Part shown: one piece after another, positions 9,102 to 18,760 of the stretch
Position numbering within the stretch: the stretch's first letter is position 1
Layout: each line of letters starts with the position of its first letter
Source of the DNA: Mesostigma viride
Lineage: Eukaryota; Streptophyta; Mesostigmatophyceae; Mesostigmatales; Mesostigmataceae
Reading direction: 5' to 3'
DNA: 64,000 bases
Assembly (NCBI GenBank): GCA_009746045.1
Contig: RPFO01000080.1
Coordinates: forward strand, 485,366-549,365
The notes under the pieces: generated by a model
Seen by the model: the letters and a program-made list of their open reading frames with translations, nothing else
The model's database searches: none
What the model was told of the DNA's origin: nothing
Made by a program: the position numbers and the translations under genes

Positions 9102-9494
9102 TCAATCCTTTTTAACAACAGTAATGGATAGGGAGCCAAACTCCAAAGTGAGAGGAGTATCTGAGGTAGATGAAGATGCAGCCCGTTTAGTGGGAGAAGA
9201 AGGAGGGGTAGCAAAGACTAGAGCTTCTACAGGAGGACGACCATGAGGAATAGGGCGTACGTGCAGGCCTAAATCTGATTGGCTATGATCTATAAGGAAC
9301 TGCTGAGCTTCTTCGAAGGTCATAAATTTCTTATACCTAATTACGTTGTATACACGGTTCTGGACAATCTTCCTAGCGTCGGACCAAGAAAGGAAAATGG
9401 AGGACCATTGAGGCGTAATCACTACGTAATATTTAGCTAGACTATTATCGCTCGAAGAATGGGAAGGAGCAGTAAAAGATCGCCGCTGGCTCAT
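9102..9494 (-). CDS. Viroplasmin / RNase H1 N-terminal-like domain protein of gypsy-1
   Basis: This 130-residue ORF begins MSQRRSF. Its core, residues about 18-68, matches the caulimovirus-VI/viroplasmin fold that also forms the hybrid-binding N-terminal domain of eukaryotic RNase H1: KYYVVITPQWSSIFLSW, then ARKIVQN, then YKKFMTFEEAQQFL. In RNase H1 this domain binds RNA-DNA hybrids. The C-terminal half is Ser/Thr/Pro-rich. It lies between the LTR leader and gag, where ordinary Ty3/gypsy elements have no ORF. A second copy in gypsy-2 is displaced into pol (about 21600-22010). A role in RNA or hybrid binding during particle assembly or reverse transcription is possible but inferred. Confidence 0.7.
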   Translation of the reverse strand: MSQRRSFTAPSHSSSDNSLAKYYVVITPQWSSIFLSWSDARKIVQNRVYNVIRYKKFMTFEEAQQFLIDHSQSDLGLHVRPIPHGRPPVEALVFATPPSSPTKRAASSSTSDTPLTLEFGSLSITVVKKD

Positions 9495-9888
9495 GGTAAC
9501 GCACCTTGTTCTTGAGTAGTCACGATAGGAGTGGAAGGGGTAGGAGTCGACTTAGCTGGGTTATCTGGATCACCGAAATGACGAGGGCGACAACGGTCCA
9601 GCGCTCGTAGTCCTAAAGTCAGCGACCCAGTGAATTTCTGCGAGTGCGGCCGTCTAATGAGCAGCAACACGAAGGAAAAGGTGGATCCTACCAAGACGCT
9701 AATCGTCTCACTAACACCGAAACGAAACCATCACCTATCTACGACATCATCTATCTCCGACATCACCTATCTAAGGCAGTAAGCAACATTCAGGAAAACG
9801 AAATGAGGGAAAGGAACTATCTATAGAAGGATTTTCCGCTTCGAGCAGGTCTATCTTCTAGGCAGGGCGTGTCCCGAATCGGGCAGCA

Positions 9889-10188
9889 CTACCCCCCCAG
9901 CTCGCAGGCGACCCGCCCATTACCTGTCAAGTAGGTGTCGTCTTCATTTTCCCAGCCGCGGAAGGGTTGATTCGATGACTTATGTTGCAGGGGATCGTCG
10001 TCTGGTTCTCTACCTAAAATTCCTCCGAGTCCATTGTTACGCCGCGGGTATCTACCACTACCTCTACCTCTAGCCGGCCTGATGCTACCTAAACTAGTCA
10101 AGCCTCCTCTAGTCAAACCTCTAGCGAAAGACGAACGAGACGATCCAGATCTCAATGCATTAACGTAAGTGCTACTATAATACGCCAT
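9889..10188 (-). CDS. Leader ORF spanning the LTR end and primer site (gypsy-1)
   Basis: The ORF starts at an ATG inside the LTR, runs through the LTR 3' terminus and the primer-binding region, and stops in the 5' leader (about 99 residues). Gypsy-2 has an equivalent of nearly equal length at 36525-36824. Shared parts include MAY, NALR, SSR, LTSLG, RNNG and the C-terminal LTGNGRVAC-LGG. The frame survives although the DNA between copies differs widely and indels are in multiples of three. The RNNG part is encoded by the LTR terminus plus primer site. A good splice-donor sequence (ACAG|GTAATG) lies within the last codons. I do not recognise the protein; it could be the first exon of a longer protein or an accessory peptide. 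Confidence 0.5.
   Translation of the reverse strand: MAYYSSTYVNALRSGSSRSSFARGLTRGGLTSLGSIRPARGRGSGRYPRRNNGLGGILGREPDDDPLQHKSSNQPFRGWENEDDTYLTGNGRVACELGG
10021..10034 (-). other. Primer-binding region of gypsy-1
   Basis: Directly after the LTR end (CGTAACA) and one spacer A, the coding strand reads TGGACTCGGAGG. Gypsy-2 has TGGTAGCGGAGA at the same place. TGG is the complement of a tRNA CCA end, as expected for a primer-binding site; I cannot name the tRNA. Confidence 0.6.
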
Positions 10189-10615
10189 AAGCCATTTACA
10201 CAAACCCGTTTACTCCAGGAATAGAGGAAGGAAACACAACTACACTGCCGTGACCCAAGCCTATATGTGTTAATTCATTCAGTTTAACACACGCCGAGTG
10301 CACACCCGAGGGGTAGAGCGTGCATAAATGGTCACCAACGGTCCAACACGCTCGGGCCGACATGGCCCTCGCCTACAGATGCACGCTGGTCCACTACATC
10401 TACAGATGCCCGCTGGTCCACTACATTCCACCAAAGGATAAGGACCACTACTAAAGTACACGGCGCGGCGCCCCAAAGGCACCCAATGTACCACCGACGG
10501 TACTGTTACAAGGACAATAGTGTCCCGGTAGGAGCTACACGTAAACCTAGGGACAACCGAGGCAAAGGACCTAATTTACGTCCGTAACTACAACGAATTG
10601 TTACGCGACGTAACA
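10035..10615 (-). repeat. 5' LTR of gypsy-1
   Basis: The LTR is 581 bp and bounded by TGTTACG...CGTAACA (TG...CA with inverted ends). It is related to, but clearly diverged from, the two gypsy-2 LTRs. The next five bases outside are GTAAG; no matching target-site copy can be checked because the other end of the element is not in the window. Confidence 0.85.
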
Positions 10616-12329
10616 GTAAGCCAGCCATAATTTCAATGCACACGCCGGCTACACATTTCCATCACAATTCATCTTCATCATCCTGAACCATAGCAATACC
10701 CAACCACACTAATCGAAAATGGCTGTGTTTGAGGGTATATTTTTCGCGACCGGTTCAGTCCTTTTCGGTCCCCAAGTACCGTCGAACCACAGCGCGGTAC
10801 CTAAAATCGCGTAACGGAAACTGAAAGAACCGAAACTGTAGGATGTTGTCATGGACCGTATGAAGGAATTTTGTCGCCCGTACGAGGGATTTCACGCACC
10901 GTACGAGGAGTTGTCATGGACCGTATCCGTAACCGTAAGATGGAACCGCGAGTTATAGTGACCACCTGCCTCCGTGGCAGGGCAGGCAGGGAAGGTGGAG
11001 ACTAAAAGGCACTCGTTTTAATATTCCTATTCCAAGGGGAAAGGTCGCCAAACGTGCAACGTGCGTCACATACGACTTTCGGTGGGTACCTAAAAGGAGT
11101 AAAATACTTGCCTCATGGCTTGTTCAAAGCCGACAGGGCGTACTGTGTGTGTACTGTATTCCTAAGGTGCAAATACTTAGGAGGCGCTGGGAGGCGTGCA
11201 AAATTTGATGGCCCTTGCCTCGGACATGGTCAGATATGGACACTACTTAACAGGAAGGTGAGCGTTAACTGGAAGGTGAGCAAACTTATGGGAATATCGA
11301 AATTTGAAGCGGCAGGCACTCTAAAATTTCATCAAGAATCGCAGCCTTGGTTGTCATGACGATGATGCGCAGTTTAAGAAGCGTCAGAAAATGGGGCAGG
11401 CTTTCATTTGCACCTTTAGTGGTACGGATTGAGGCCAGCTGTAGGGCTCTCAGGTCTTTGTTAGTATTAGTGTAGGCTTGCAGACTGTATGGCTTCTGGT
11501 GCCCCGTGCGAAGGTGTCTATTCTTTATCGTGTACTCACGAATCCGAGGCTTCGAATATTTTACAACTGCAAAGCGTCACGACGGCCGCGGTTCCAGTGG
11601 TCCGTCAAGGTTTGGTTGTTATATACATAAAGAGGGCCGCTCGTGTAACCATTCGCCACGATAGTTTGTGGATTACCTTGGCTGCTCAGGCAGTCTTCAG
11701 AATAGCTCGTATGAGCCAAGTTGATGCCGATTTATCAATGCACCGTGACTGCAGCACATACCGGACCTGTGCTGTGAGAATTGCGGACATCATTGCTGCA
11801 GCTTTCTTTGTTTACTTGATGGTAGCAAAGCTGTGCAAACCTTCTGGAAGTCAGGTATTGGCATGGTTGTGCAGCATTGTAGAAGCTCGATTTGTTCCCC
11901 AGTTTCTTGGCCCTTCTTTTTCTATCAAAAAGTAGGTATAGCAATATGGTATGGCTAACCGGCATGCAGGGGTCAGGCAGAGCCGGTATGCTTTCACTGC
12001 AAAGGGCAGCAACTTGCACGATGCACAGCTGGCTCATACATTATTTGCCTATATATTGCATGAATGAGTATTTCTTTGCATGGTAAGTGTCTTCAACGTG
12101 CATGTGTGCGATGTTTTATCGTGGGTCCAGCGATACTAGACTCCATGCGGCATGCGTGTATGATTACTTTGTTGAACGACAGTAAAATCATGTTCCTTGT
12201 ATGCAGGGCAGTGAGCCAGTGAGCCAACTGTGTATTCTATGCTTATTAGTGTCACAAACATGTCAGTGAGTGAGATGGTTGAAACAGCCCTGAAAACCAT
12301 CAAATCTAGTGGTCACGTACGATCGTGTA
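10616..12329. other. No gene recognised; short internal repeats
   Basis: I find no recognisable protein here. At 10845-10930 short units of the type CCGTAYGAGG and GTTGTCATGGACCGTAT are repeated. A segment of about 36 bases at 10697-10737 (around CGAAAATGGCTGTGTTTGAG) recurs inverted at about 16843-16882. Two medium open frames, 11489-11935 on the plus strand and 11735-12037 on the minus strand, overlap each other and show no known motif. Confidence 0.4.
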
Positions 12330-12400
12330 CTATACCGTATTATACCGTATTATACTTTATACGGACCCTGCGCGTATAACCGTGTATTACGTATAATGGA
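12330..12400. repeat. TATACCG repeat block, second copy
   Basis: It contains ACTATACCGTATTATACCG and further TATACGG and CGTATAA variants, matching the block at 53-91 in the same orientation. The sequence then changes to GGATGGATGGGTGGGG. Confidence 0.6.
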
Positions 12401-12985
12401 ACTCTGACCCCGATGGATGGATGGGTGGGGACACACAATCGTACCGGTCTAATCTATCTACGACATCAAGCCAACTCTAGTCTAAGCTCTCTACCCTAGC
12501 TCTCTTCATGTATTATTTAGTTAGTTAGCTAGGTGGTATGCAGTGATTGTGGAAATGTTAGGCTATTCATGGTTGACTAGCAGAACTTCCAGGCCATTTG
12601 TAAAACCGTCATGGTTGGCCATTAGTGGTTGAGTAGCGGACAGCTAGCATTACCATGCATTGGTACAACCGTTCATTCTCAATTCATGTTGGCTTTCAAA
12701 ATATGCCGTGTCATTGATATTAAAATTAAAAAATTAAATTTGGAAAATATCGCCGTTCATTCATGAATTGAGACAACTATGCCTGGACATTCATTTATAT
12801 TTATTCATTTATTTTTTGTTCATGGACATTGGCTATTCCGATTTAATGATGTTATGGGTGGTAGCAGTATCAGTTAGCATCTTTGACACAGGAGTGTAAC
12901 TCGCGACTCACACTAACTACTCCTTGGAATCATGTATGTCAATTCAGATTAGTAATTGAGCTTAGATTGCATGCAGGCCTTATAT
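12401..12985. other. AT-rich sequence, nothing recognised
   Basis: Apart from a short GGAT repeat at its start and AT-rich tracts around 12720-12810, I see no gene or element signature in this stretch. Confidence 0.4.
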
Positions 12986-13115
12986 CAAGGAGACAACCAG
13001 ATATATTACTATTATCAAGGAGACAACCAGCGCAGGCCAGAAATCATATCAATTAAGGAGACAACCAGCACACTATTATTATCAAGGAGACAACCAGCGC
13101 AGGCCAGAAATCGGG
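12986..13115 (+). repeat. Tandem GGAGACAACCAG tail repeats
   Basis: Four occurrences of AAGGAGACAACCAG, two of them followed by CGCAGGCCAGAAATC, form an irregular tandem array. The same sequence, with a GCGGAGACAACCAG variant, is the 3' tail of the ORF1 element copy at 16959-18165. This array is therefore probably the tail of a strongly truncated copy lying just upstream of the next one. Confidence 0.55.
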
Positions 13116-13160
13116 CGTATGCTCACATGATACGGCATTGGGATATCCCATGTCTCCATC

Positions 13161-13703
13161 ATGGACATGCTTAAGCAACATACCACCTCCACCACCTCCG
13201 CCGTCGCAGCCCAGCTTCAACGGCAGACGCTTGACCTCCGCGAGGAGGCCGAGCTCGCCAAGCGCAGCCTCAACGTCATTGTCAAGAACTTCAAGATGGA
13301 GGAAGGTGAGAATTCCGAGAAGCTTTTGCGTGCGTTTGAGAGAGAAATCCTTGGTCGCATGGGCCTTAACGGTGAGATAGAGCTGGCTGCCCACCGCCTT
13401 CCCCGCGCGCGGGGTAAGGCAGGGCCGCCCCCGCTCCTCCTCACCTTTAAGACCCCGGCGGACAAGATTTCTTTTCTCAGACGCCGCAAGCGGCTCGAGA
13501 AGACTCTCTTCACCCTTGATGACGACTTGACCCTGGCGCAGCAACAACGGCGACGGGAGCTATGGCCGACCTACCTCGAGCTCCGGCAGACCAAGGCGGG
13601 GCAGCCGGTGTACTGGAAGGGGGCGGCCATCTACGTCGGCCACAAGCCCTGGCAGGCGACCCCCCCCCCCGCGGCCCCAGCGACTCCAGACGCCCCAGCT
13701 TAG
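13161..13703 (+). CDS. LINE ORF1p-like RNA-binding protein, 5'-truncated copy 1
   Basis: The 180-residue ORF has an N-terminal helical stretch (TSAVAAQLQRQTLDLREEAELAKR), then LNVIVKNFKMEEGENSEK, HRLPRARGKAGPPPLLLTF and ADKISFLRRRKRLEKT, then DDDLTLAQQQRRRELWPTYLE. This is the pattern of the RRM-like and C-terminal domains of L1-type ORF1 proteins, which bind RNA as nucleic-acid chaperones. Copies 2 and 4 have additional coding sequence upstream, so this copy starts inside the ORF at the GGACATGCTTAAGCA junction. The stop is followed by about 420 bases of 3' sequence shared with copy 2 and then by a TAAT repeat. No RT follows. A coding start at base 13161 is probably secondary. Confidence 0.7.
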   Translation: MDMLKQHTTSTTSAVAAQLQRQTLDLREEAELAKRSLNVIVKNFKMEEGENSEKLLRAFEREILGRMGLNGEIELAAHRLPRARGKAGPPPLLLTFKTPADKISFLRRRKRLEKTLFTLDDDLTLAQQQRRRELWPTYLELRQTKAGQPVYWKGAAIYVGHKPWQATPPPAAPATPDAPA

Positions 13704-14125
13704 GGGAATACAGCAGTAGTAGTGCAGAATAGATAGACCGTGGCCATGTACATGTACGCCTCCTAGAGGCACTATCCCAGCTAAGCCCCGCGCTTTATTT
13801 AATCATGTACATGTGTGCCTATGATGTGCCACACTCCAGACGATGCATAGCCTTATTTAGTAATGTTGTGCCCATGCAGGGAGTCACTCTCTGCTGAGAA
13901 GCCATGCCATAGCTCTTGTATAGCCATGATGATCTTCCCCCTCACAGGCATGCTCCCCCCTTACCCGGGCATAGCGTGATAGACCATGAGGGTGCGGGTG
14001 CCCTGGTGCACCTAGAGCAAGTGTTGTTTACATTCCCACCCTTGCAGGAAGTAGCTTAGAATGTATTATAGGCCCATATGCCCCTTCTCAGGGCTATGTG
14101 CTACATATACTCCCAACGGAGTTAT
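13704..14125 (+). repeat. 3' non-coding tail of ORF1 element copy 1
   Basis: The segment from CAGCTTAGGGGAATACAG to CCCAACGGAGTTAT is found inverted at 16981-17412 after the second copy of the ORF. It includes GTACATGTACG, GTGCACCTAGAGCAAG and a CATATGCCCCTTCTCAGGG block. The antisense strand at about 13765-13790 and its counterpart at 17322-17345 look like a tRNA A-box, but no B-box follows. Confidence 0.65.
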
Positions 14126-15420
14126 GTTCCTAATTAATTAATTAATTAATGTCTCCATCACTAACACTTTGTGCGAACCGAGCCACCCATGCAGCCGCCC
14201 ACCCATGCAGCCACCTGGCCACCCACCCACACAACTACTCACACACTCGCGTGCCCGTACACCTAGACACCCACCCGTCCACCCACCCAGTGACCCACCC
14301 ACCCAGCCAGCTGCGCACGTGCTAACCCACCTTTTATAACCACGCGTGCACCTAGGCACCCAAACACCTACCAACCCACTTGGACATCCACCCACCCACC
14401 AAGGCACCTGCGCAACCCACATACCAATCAGGTAATAAGGAGGCATTCACCCATCCAATGAGCCAACCACCCAATCACCCAACCACCTAAACATCCAGCC
14501 AGCAGGCCCCATATGCACCCATGCGGCCGCCCACCCTTGACCCACCCACGCACCTAGTACCCACTCAACCACTCACTGCCCCCACACCCTTATACCCACT
14601 GACCCACCCACACATGCATTTTCTCAGCCAGCCAGCCACCTACCTCACCCCCAACGTGCACAGCCCTTCACCCGCGATAGGTGAGACGGTCCCAACCATA
14701 AACCCATCCACGCATCCATATCTGTGCGCGCACCCGTCCATCTACCCGTCCCTTCGCCCACCCACCCACATAGTCATCTACACATCCACCAGCCACCAAC
14801 CACCAATGGCCTACCCACCAACCCACCCACCCACACGCATCCCTAACCAACCAACCACCAACCCACCACCCTCAATACCGTGCCATTGTTTCACTCACAA
14901 ATCCAACAACCCACTCACTTCGCAGTCCCCAAAGCCTATCAATCACCCAGCCACCTGGACATCTACCTATGACCGACCACCCTTGTACTCATCCACGGTC
15001 CACCCACCATGACCAGCCAGCCAGCCAGCCACCCTTTCCAGCGGCCAGCTGTGCTCCCAGCTTCTCGGCCAGCCATTTACCAAGGCATCCACCTTTCAGC
15101 CAGCCACCTGCCATTGAACCCACCTACGCCTAGGCATCCCTTGAAGCATCTATAGCCTAAGCCTCCCACACAAGACTTCCTGGGCAACCAACCAACCAAC
15201 CAACCAACCAACCGACCAGTCACCCAGCAACACAACCACCTAACCACTCGACAACCCAATTACCGAACCACCTAACTACCCAACACCCAAACCAGCCAGG
15301 CATGAGGCCGCCCATTTGCCCTCCGACGCATGCCCGCACCATCGCAACCCCCCATAAACGCCCCGCTCACCTAGCCAGCCACACGCCCAGCCAGCCACCT
15401 GCTCAACTCACGCATGAAGG
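14126..15420. repeat. CCACC/CCAGCC-rich degenerate satellite
   Basis: After a TAAT repeat (14130-14150) comes about 1.3 kb of irregular CCACCCA, ACCAACCA and CAGCCAGCCA units with almost no G on this strand outside short islands. Open frames here (such as 14521-15012, rich in Pro, Thr and His) follow from the composition and are not proteins I can support. Confidence 0.75.
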
Positions 15421-16958
15421 CAATATCAGCCATGCATGGCCTCACCTTGCATCACTTGCATTGCCTGGCTAATTTGCATGAGGCAGCTTCCATCTCGTTG
15501 TAAGCAATTGCAAAGGCATTTTCTTCATAGTAATGAATGAGAAACAACGTCGCAAACGTTCTCCTTTCCCTCTTTGAAACAGTATATAAATCAGAAAGAC
15601 AAGGGCAAATATCTGGACAAGGTGGCAATAACCACTGCATAATGCCCTTGAGAAAGTCTTATTAATCCAGCTCTCTACCCTTTGAGAAGCTGCCTTGCCT
15701 TAGCAACGACTCTGGGACCTCTAGCTCGCTCACCTCGCTTAATCTGCGCTTCTTTATGGCTGCCGGGAGATGCGAAGCGTGAGCCCAGCGGGTCGTGGCG
15801 AGGTCGTCTGCCCGACCCATCACATCTCGAAACCGCATTGCCGACTAATAAAAAATTATGACCCCCCTTGTATTTTGTATCTAGCGTCAAAGGAACAATG
15901 AACTCGCTTGGAAAACACTGTCGCAAAGAGCTTTCTACAGGCATTATAAGCAACTTTCGCAGCTTTTACCGCACTTACTGCACATCCGGAAGACCATTAG
16001 CGACCTTTGCGCGGAATCTTGGGCACGCCATATGTCCTGCTGGCTTATTGCCGCAGGCTGGGCAGTACAGGAAGGTCGGGCATAGCCTAAAGAGCTAATT
16101 ATCTGACGACAAAGACATGTATTGTACGAAGCAAGAAACAGACGGATTTCGCACCCCATATTTATTCAGGCGAATGCCGGAGAATAAAAAGCGAAACTCA
16201 GAAAACGAAAACACTAACGTTTTCGGGGATATTGTAACGCATAATCTGAGCTATCGTGCCGGGATTTTCATCTCCTCTCGTAACCAGGACTTTTAGACAC
16301 GTACCACCGAGAAATCTGGTTTTCGCGAAAAAAATGGTGCGCTGCAAAAAACAATGTGTCCCGTTCGATTCCCTCGTCGCAATCACAGCTCTTATCATTC
16401 CAAAATTATTCCATGGATTAACCGTGATGTAAGCTTCGTTTTGACACCTCGAGCGGCTGCAGTGACGCAAGTTTCAAAACGCTAGCTGATACTCGACCGC
16501 CATGGGTGTTTTCGTCGTTTTCGTCTCTGGTGTCGCGGGAAAAATCGAGATGACGACCTCCGAGTCTCGGTCACTGTAATGCCCAGCTCGTAACCGGCAG
16601 TGACCGTCACGTGTCCGCCCCTGTAACCCCCGGTCTGTCAGTCAGTAACCCCCGGTCACGTTTCCGTTTCTATACGTCGATTGACCGTTTTTTTACCGTT
16701 TTTCCCCCGTTTTCTTCCGAGGCATTTAAGTCCAGATCTGAAGTAGGGTGGATCTCGCAGTGCCAGGTGCGTCGATTGAAAAAACGGCCGAAATCGGACG
16801 AACAAAGTTAACATAGGTTGATGGAACCGGTATTTTCCGGGGGGGCTCAAACACAGCCATTTTCGATGAGTGTGGTGGGGTAATGCTATGGACTCGAACA
16901 CGCGGACAAGATAACGGCAGGCTCGAGCTACCATGGTCCGGATTCTCCCGATTTCTGG
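15421..16958. other. No gene recognised
   Basis: Short open frames occur on both strands (for example 15675-15953 minus and 16198-16470 minus) without known motifs. At 16609-16665 CCCCCGGTC is repeated. At 16843-16882 there is an inverted copy of a segment also present near 10700. AAGATAACGGCAGGCTCGAGCTAC at 16909-16932 recurs with one change at about 63588-63611. Confidence 0.4.
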
Positions 16959-18165
16959 CCTGCGCTGGTTGTCTCCGCTTGATAACTCCGTTGGGAGTAT
17001 CTGTAGCACATATCCCTGAGAAGGGGCATATGGCCTATAATACATTCTAAGCTATACTTCCTGCAAGGGTGGGAATGTAAACGACACTTGCTGTAGGTGC
17101 ACCAGGGCACCTGCACCCTCATGATCTATCACGCTATGCCCATGCAGCTAAGGGGGAGCATGTCATGTGGGGGAAGATCATCGTAGCTATACAAAAGCTA
17201 GAGCGTGGCATCTCCTAGCAGAGAGCAGCTCTCTGCATATGGGCACAGCATAACTAAATAAAACTAGGCATCATCTGAAGTGTGGCACATCATAGGCACA
17301 CATGTACATGGCTAAATAATGCGCGTGGCTCAGCTGGTAATAGTGCCTGTAGGAGGCGTACATGTACATGGCCACGGTCTATCTATTCTGCACTACAACT
17401 TCTGTATTCCCCTAAGCTGGGGCGTCTGGAGTCTCTGGGGCCGCGGGGGTCGCATGCCAGGGCTTGTGGCCGACGTAGATGGCCGCCCCCTTTCAGTACA
17501 CCGGCTGCCCCGCCTTGGTCTGCCGGAGCTGGAGGTAGGTCGGCCATAGCTCCCGTCGCCGTTGTTGCTGCGCCAGGGTCAAGTCGTCGTCAAGGGTGAA
17601 TTAAGAGAGTCTTCTCGAGCCGCTTGCGGCGTCGGAGAAAAGAAATCTTGTCAGCCGGGTTCTTAAAGGTTAGAAGGAGCGGGGGCGCCCCTGCCTTACC
17701 CCGCGCGCAGGGAAGGCGGTGGGCGACCAGCTCAATCTCACCAGTAAGGCCCGTGCGACTAAGAATTTCTCTCTCAAACGTACGTGCAAGCTTCTCGGAA
17801 TTCTCACCTTCCTCCATGTCAAAGTTCTTGACAATGACGTTGAGGCTGCGCTTGGCGAGCTCGGCCTCCTCGCGAAGGTCAAGCGTCTGCTGCTGGAGCT
17901 GTGCTGCGACGGCGGAGGTGGTGGAGGTGCATGGCGTGCTGCTTAAGCATGTCCGCCCAGGTCGGGATGGGAGGAGCATCGCCGGCCGGGCCAGCCGGGG
18001 CTGGCTTGGCGGCATGCAATGTCCTTCACCGCCTGGGCGGTGAGGCCTGCGGTGTGCAACATCCATGGGAGGTCCCATTATAGGCATGGCTTGGCTAAAT
18101 GTTGAGGGCATCATCCATGGGGGCCATTATGGGCGCTCATGCGCGTGCCGCTAAGCTATGCGTCA
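16959..18165 (-). mobile_element. ORF1-only LINE-like element, copy 2
   Basis: Read on the minus strand this copy contains an N-terminal coding part absent from copy 1, the ORF1-like domain, the same 3' non-coding segment of about 430 bases, and a tail ACGGAGTTATCAAGCGGAG followed by ACAACCAGCGCAGGCC. No RT follows ORF1, as in copy 1. Gypsy-2 is inserted a few bases beyond its upstream side (TSD CCTAC at 18167-18171), so gypsy-2 is younger. Confidence 0.65.
17412..18114 (-). pseudogene. LINE ORF1p-like protein, copy 2, frameshifted
   Basis: The main frame (18114 to 17590) includes TSAVAAQLQQQTLDLREEAE, LNVIVKNFDMEEGENSEK and ADKISFLRRRKRLEKT, nearly identical to copy 1. A two-base insertion after RLEKTL causes an early stop. 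The remaining DDDLTLAQQQRRRELWPTY part and the C-terminus continue in another frame to a stop at about 17412. The N-terminal part contains ...GGEGHCMPPSQPRLARPAM..., which differs from the in-frame reading of copy 4 (TAQAVKDIA), so further indels are likely there. The protein family is that of L1-type ORF1 chaperones. Confidence 0.65.
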
Positions 18166-18171
18166 GCCTAC

Positions 18172-18741
18172 TGTTACGCCCTGGCTCTACTCTATCCCAA
18201 ACGCCTAGCCTGACTTCATCTAAACTAGTGAGGTTACCTAGTGATGAGGAGCTATATTGTGGAAAGATCTGGGACGTCGACTCTGTTCTCAATGCATTCT
18301 ATTATAATACGCCATACACCGAATAAAACCAGGGTACTATATACGAAGGAAACAACACTACACTGCCATGACCCTAGCTAATATGTGGAAATTCATAACA
18401 CACGCCGGGTGCCATTCACGAAGGACAACTGCCGCATAAATGATCGCCGACAGGCGACGGTGTATGCTCGGGCCGACATCGACCCTCGCCTACAGGACCA
18501 ACGCACGTCCACAAGGTTCACACGCAGGATAAAAGGACCACTACTAAAGTATGCAGCGCGGCGCGACTGCACCGAACCACCATACTGTACAATTGCCATG
18601 TCACAAGGCCCGGTACCGACCGGCCAAAAGGTCCTAACTACACGTAAGCCTAGGAAAGTCAGCGAACTGTTCCGGAATGGCTGAGGCAACAAAGGACCTA
18701 ATTTACGTCCGTAACAACAACAAAAGTTACGCGACGTAACA
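18172..18741 (-). repeat. 3' LTR of gypsy-2
   Basis: This LTR is 570 bp. The part at 18390-18741 (U3 side) is almost identical to 36900-37241 of the other LTR, while 18172-18390 (R-U5 side) differs at many positions from 36668-36900. The leader ORF start (MAYYNRM) is present but closed by a stop within a few codons. Confidence 0.85.
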
Positions 18742-18760
18742 CCTCCCCCCCCACAAAGGT
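18742..18760 (-). other. Polypurine tract of gypsy-2
   Basis: On the coding strand TTTGTGGGGGGGGAGG lies directly before the 3' LTR start TGTTACG. A purine run at this place is the usual plus-strand primer site of LTR retrotransposons. Confidence 0.75.

Larger units (their letters stand above)
83..10615 (-). mobile_element. Ty3/gypsy LTR retrotransposon, gypsy-1 (3' end not seen)
   Basis: Read on the minus strand the order is LTR, primer-binding region, leader ORF, viroplasmin-like ORF, gag with zinc knuckle, protease-RT, RNase H, integrase with chromodomain, and a 3' proline-rich ORF. RT before RNase H before integrase is the Ty3/gypsy order, and the chromodomain places it near chromoviruses. 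No 3' LTR is present before the window start, so the element is either truncated at about base 92 or continues beyond it. It is disabled by a TTAA-flanked insertion in gag, a 5 bp duplication at the RT/RNase H join, and several indels in the integrase tail. Gypsy-2 is a close relative and was used to recognise conserved parts. Confidence 0.9.

Noticed and set aside
1-12400. TATACCG blocks as terminal repeats of one large element
   Set aside because: The two blocks are in direct orientation, are simple sequence, and are not placed at the LTR boundary on the right (10615).
12986-13115. CRISPR-like array
   Set aside because: Units and spacing are irregular, the genome is eukaryotic, and the unit matches a retroelement tail.
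14521-15012. 163-codon Pro/Thr/His-rich open frame
   Set aside because: It lies in the CCACC/CCAGCC satellite; lack of stops follows from the near absence of G on this strand, and there is no protein-like composition.
17322-17345. tRNA gene starting TGGCTCAGCTGG
   Set aside because: The A-box match is good, but there is no B-box and no acceptor pairing; it lies antisense in the 3' tail of the ORF1 element.
18742-18746. CCTCC next to the 18172-18741 LTR as a sign of a solo LTR with its own target duplication
   Set aside because: CCTCC does not match CCTAC exactly, and it is part of the polypurine tract; the exact CCTAC partner lies at 37242-37246.
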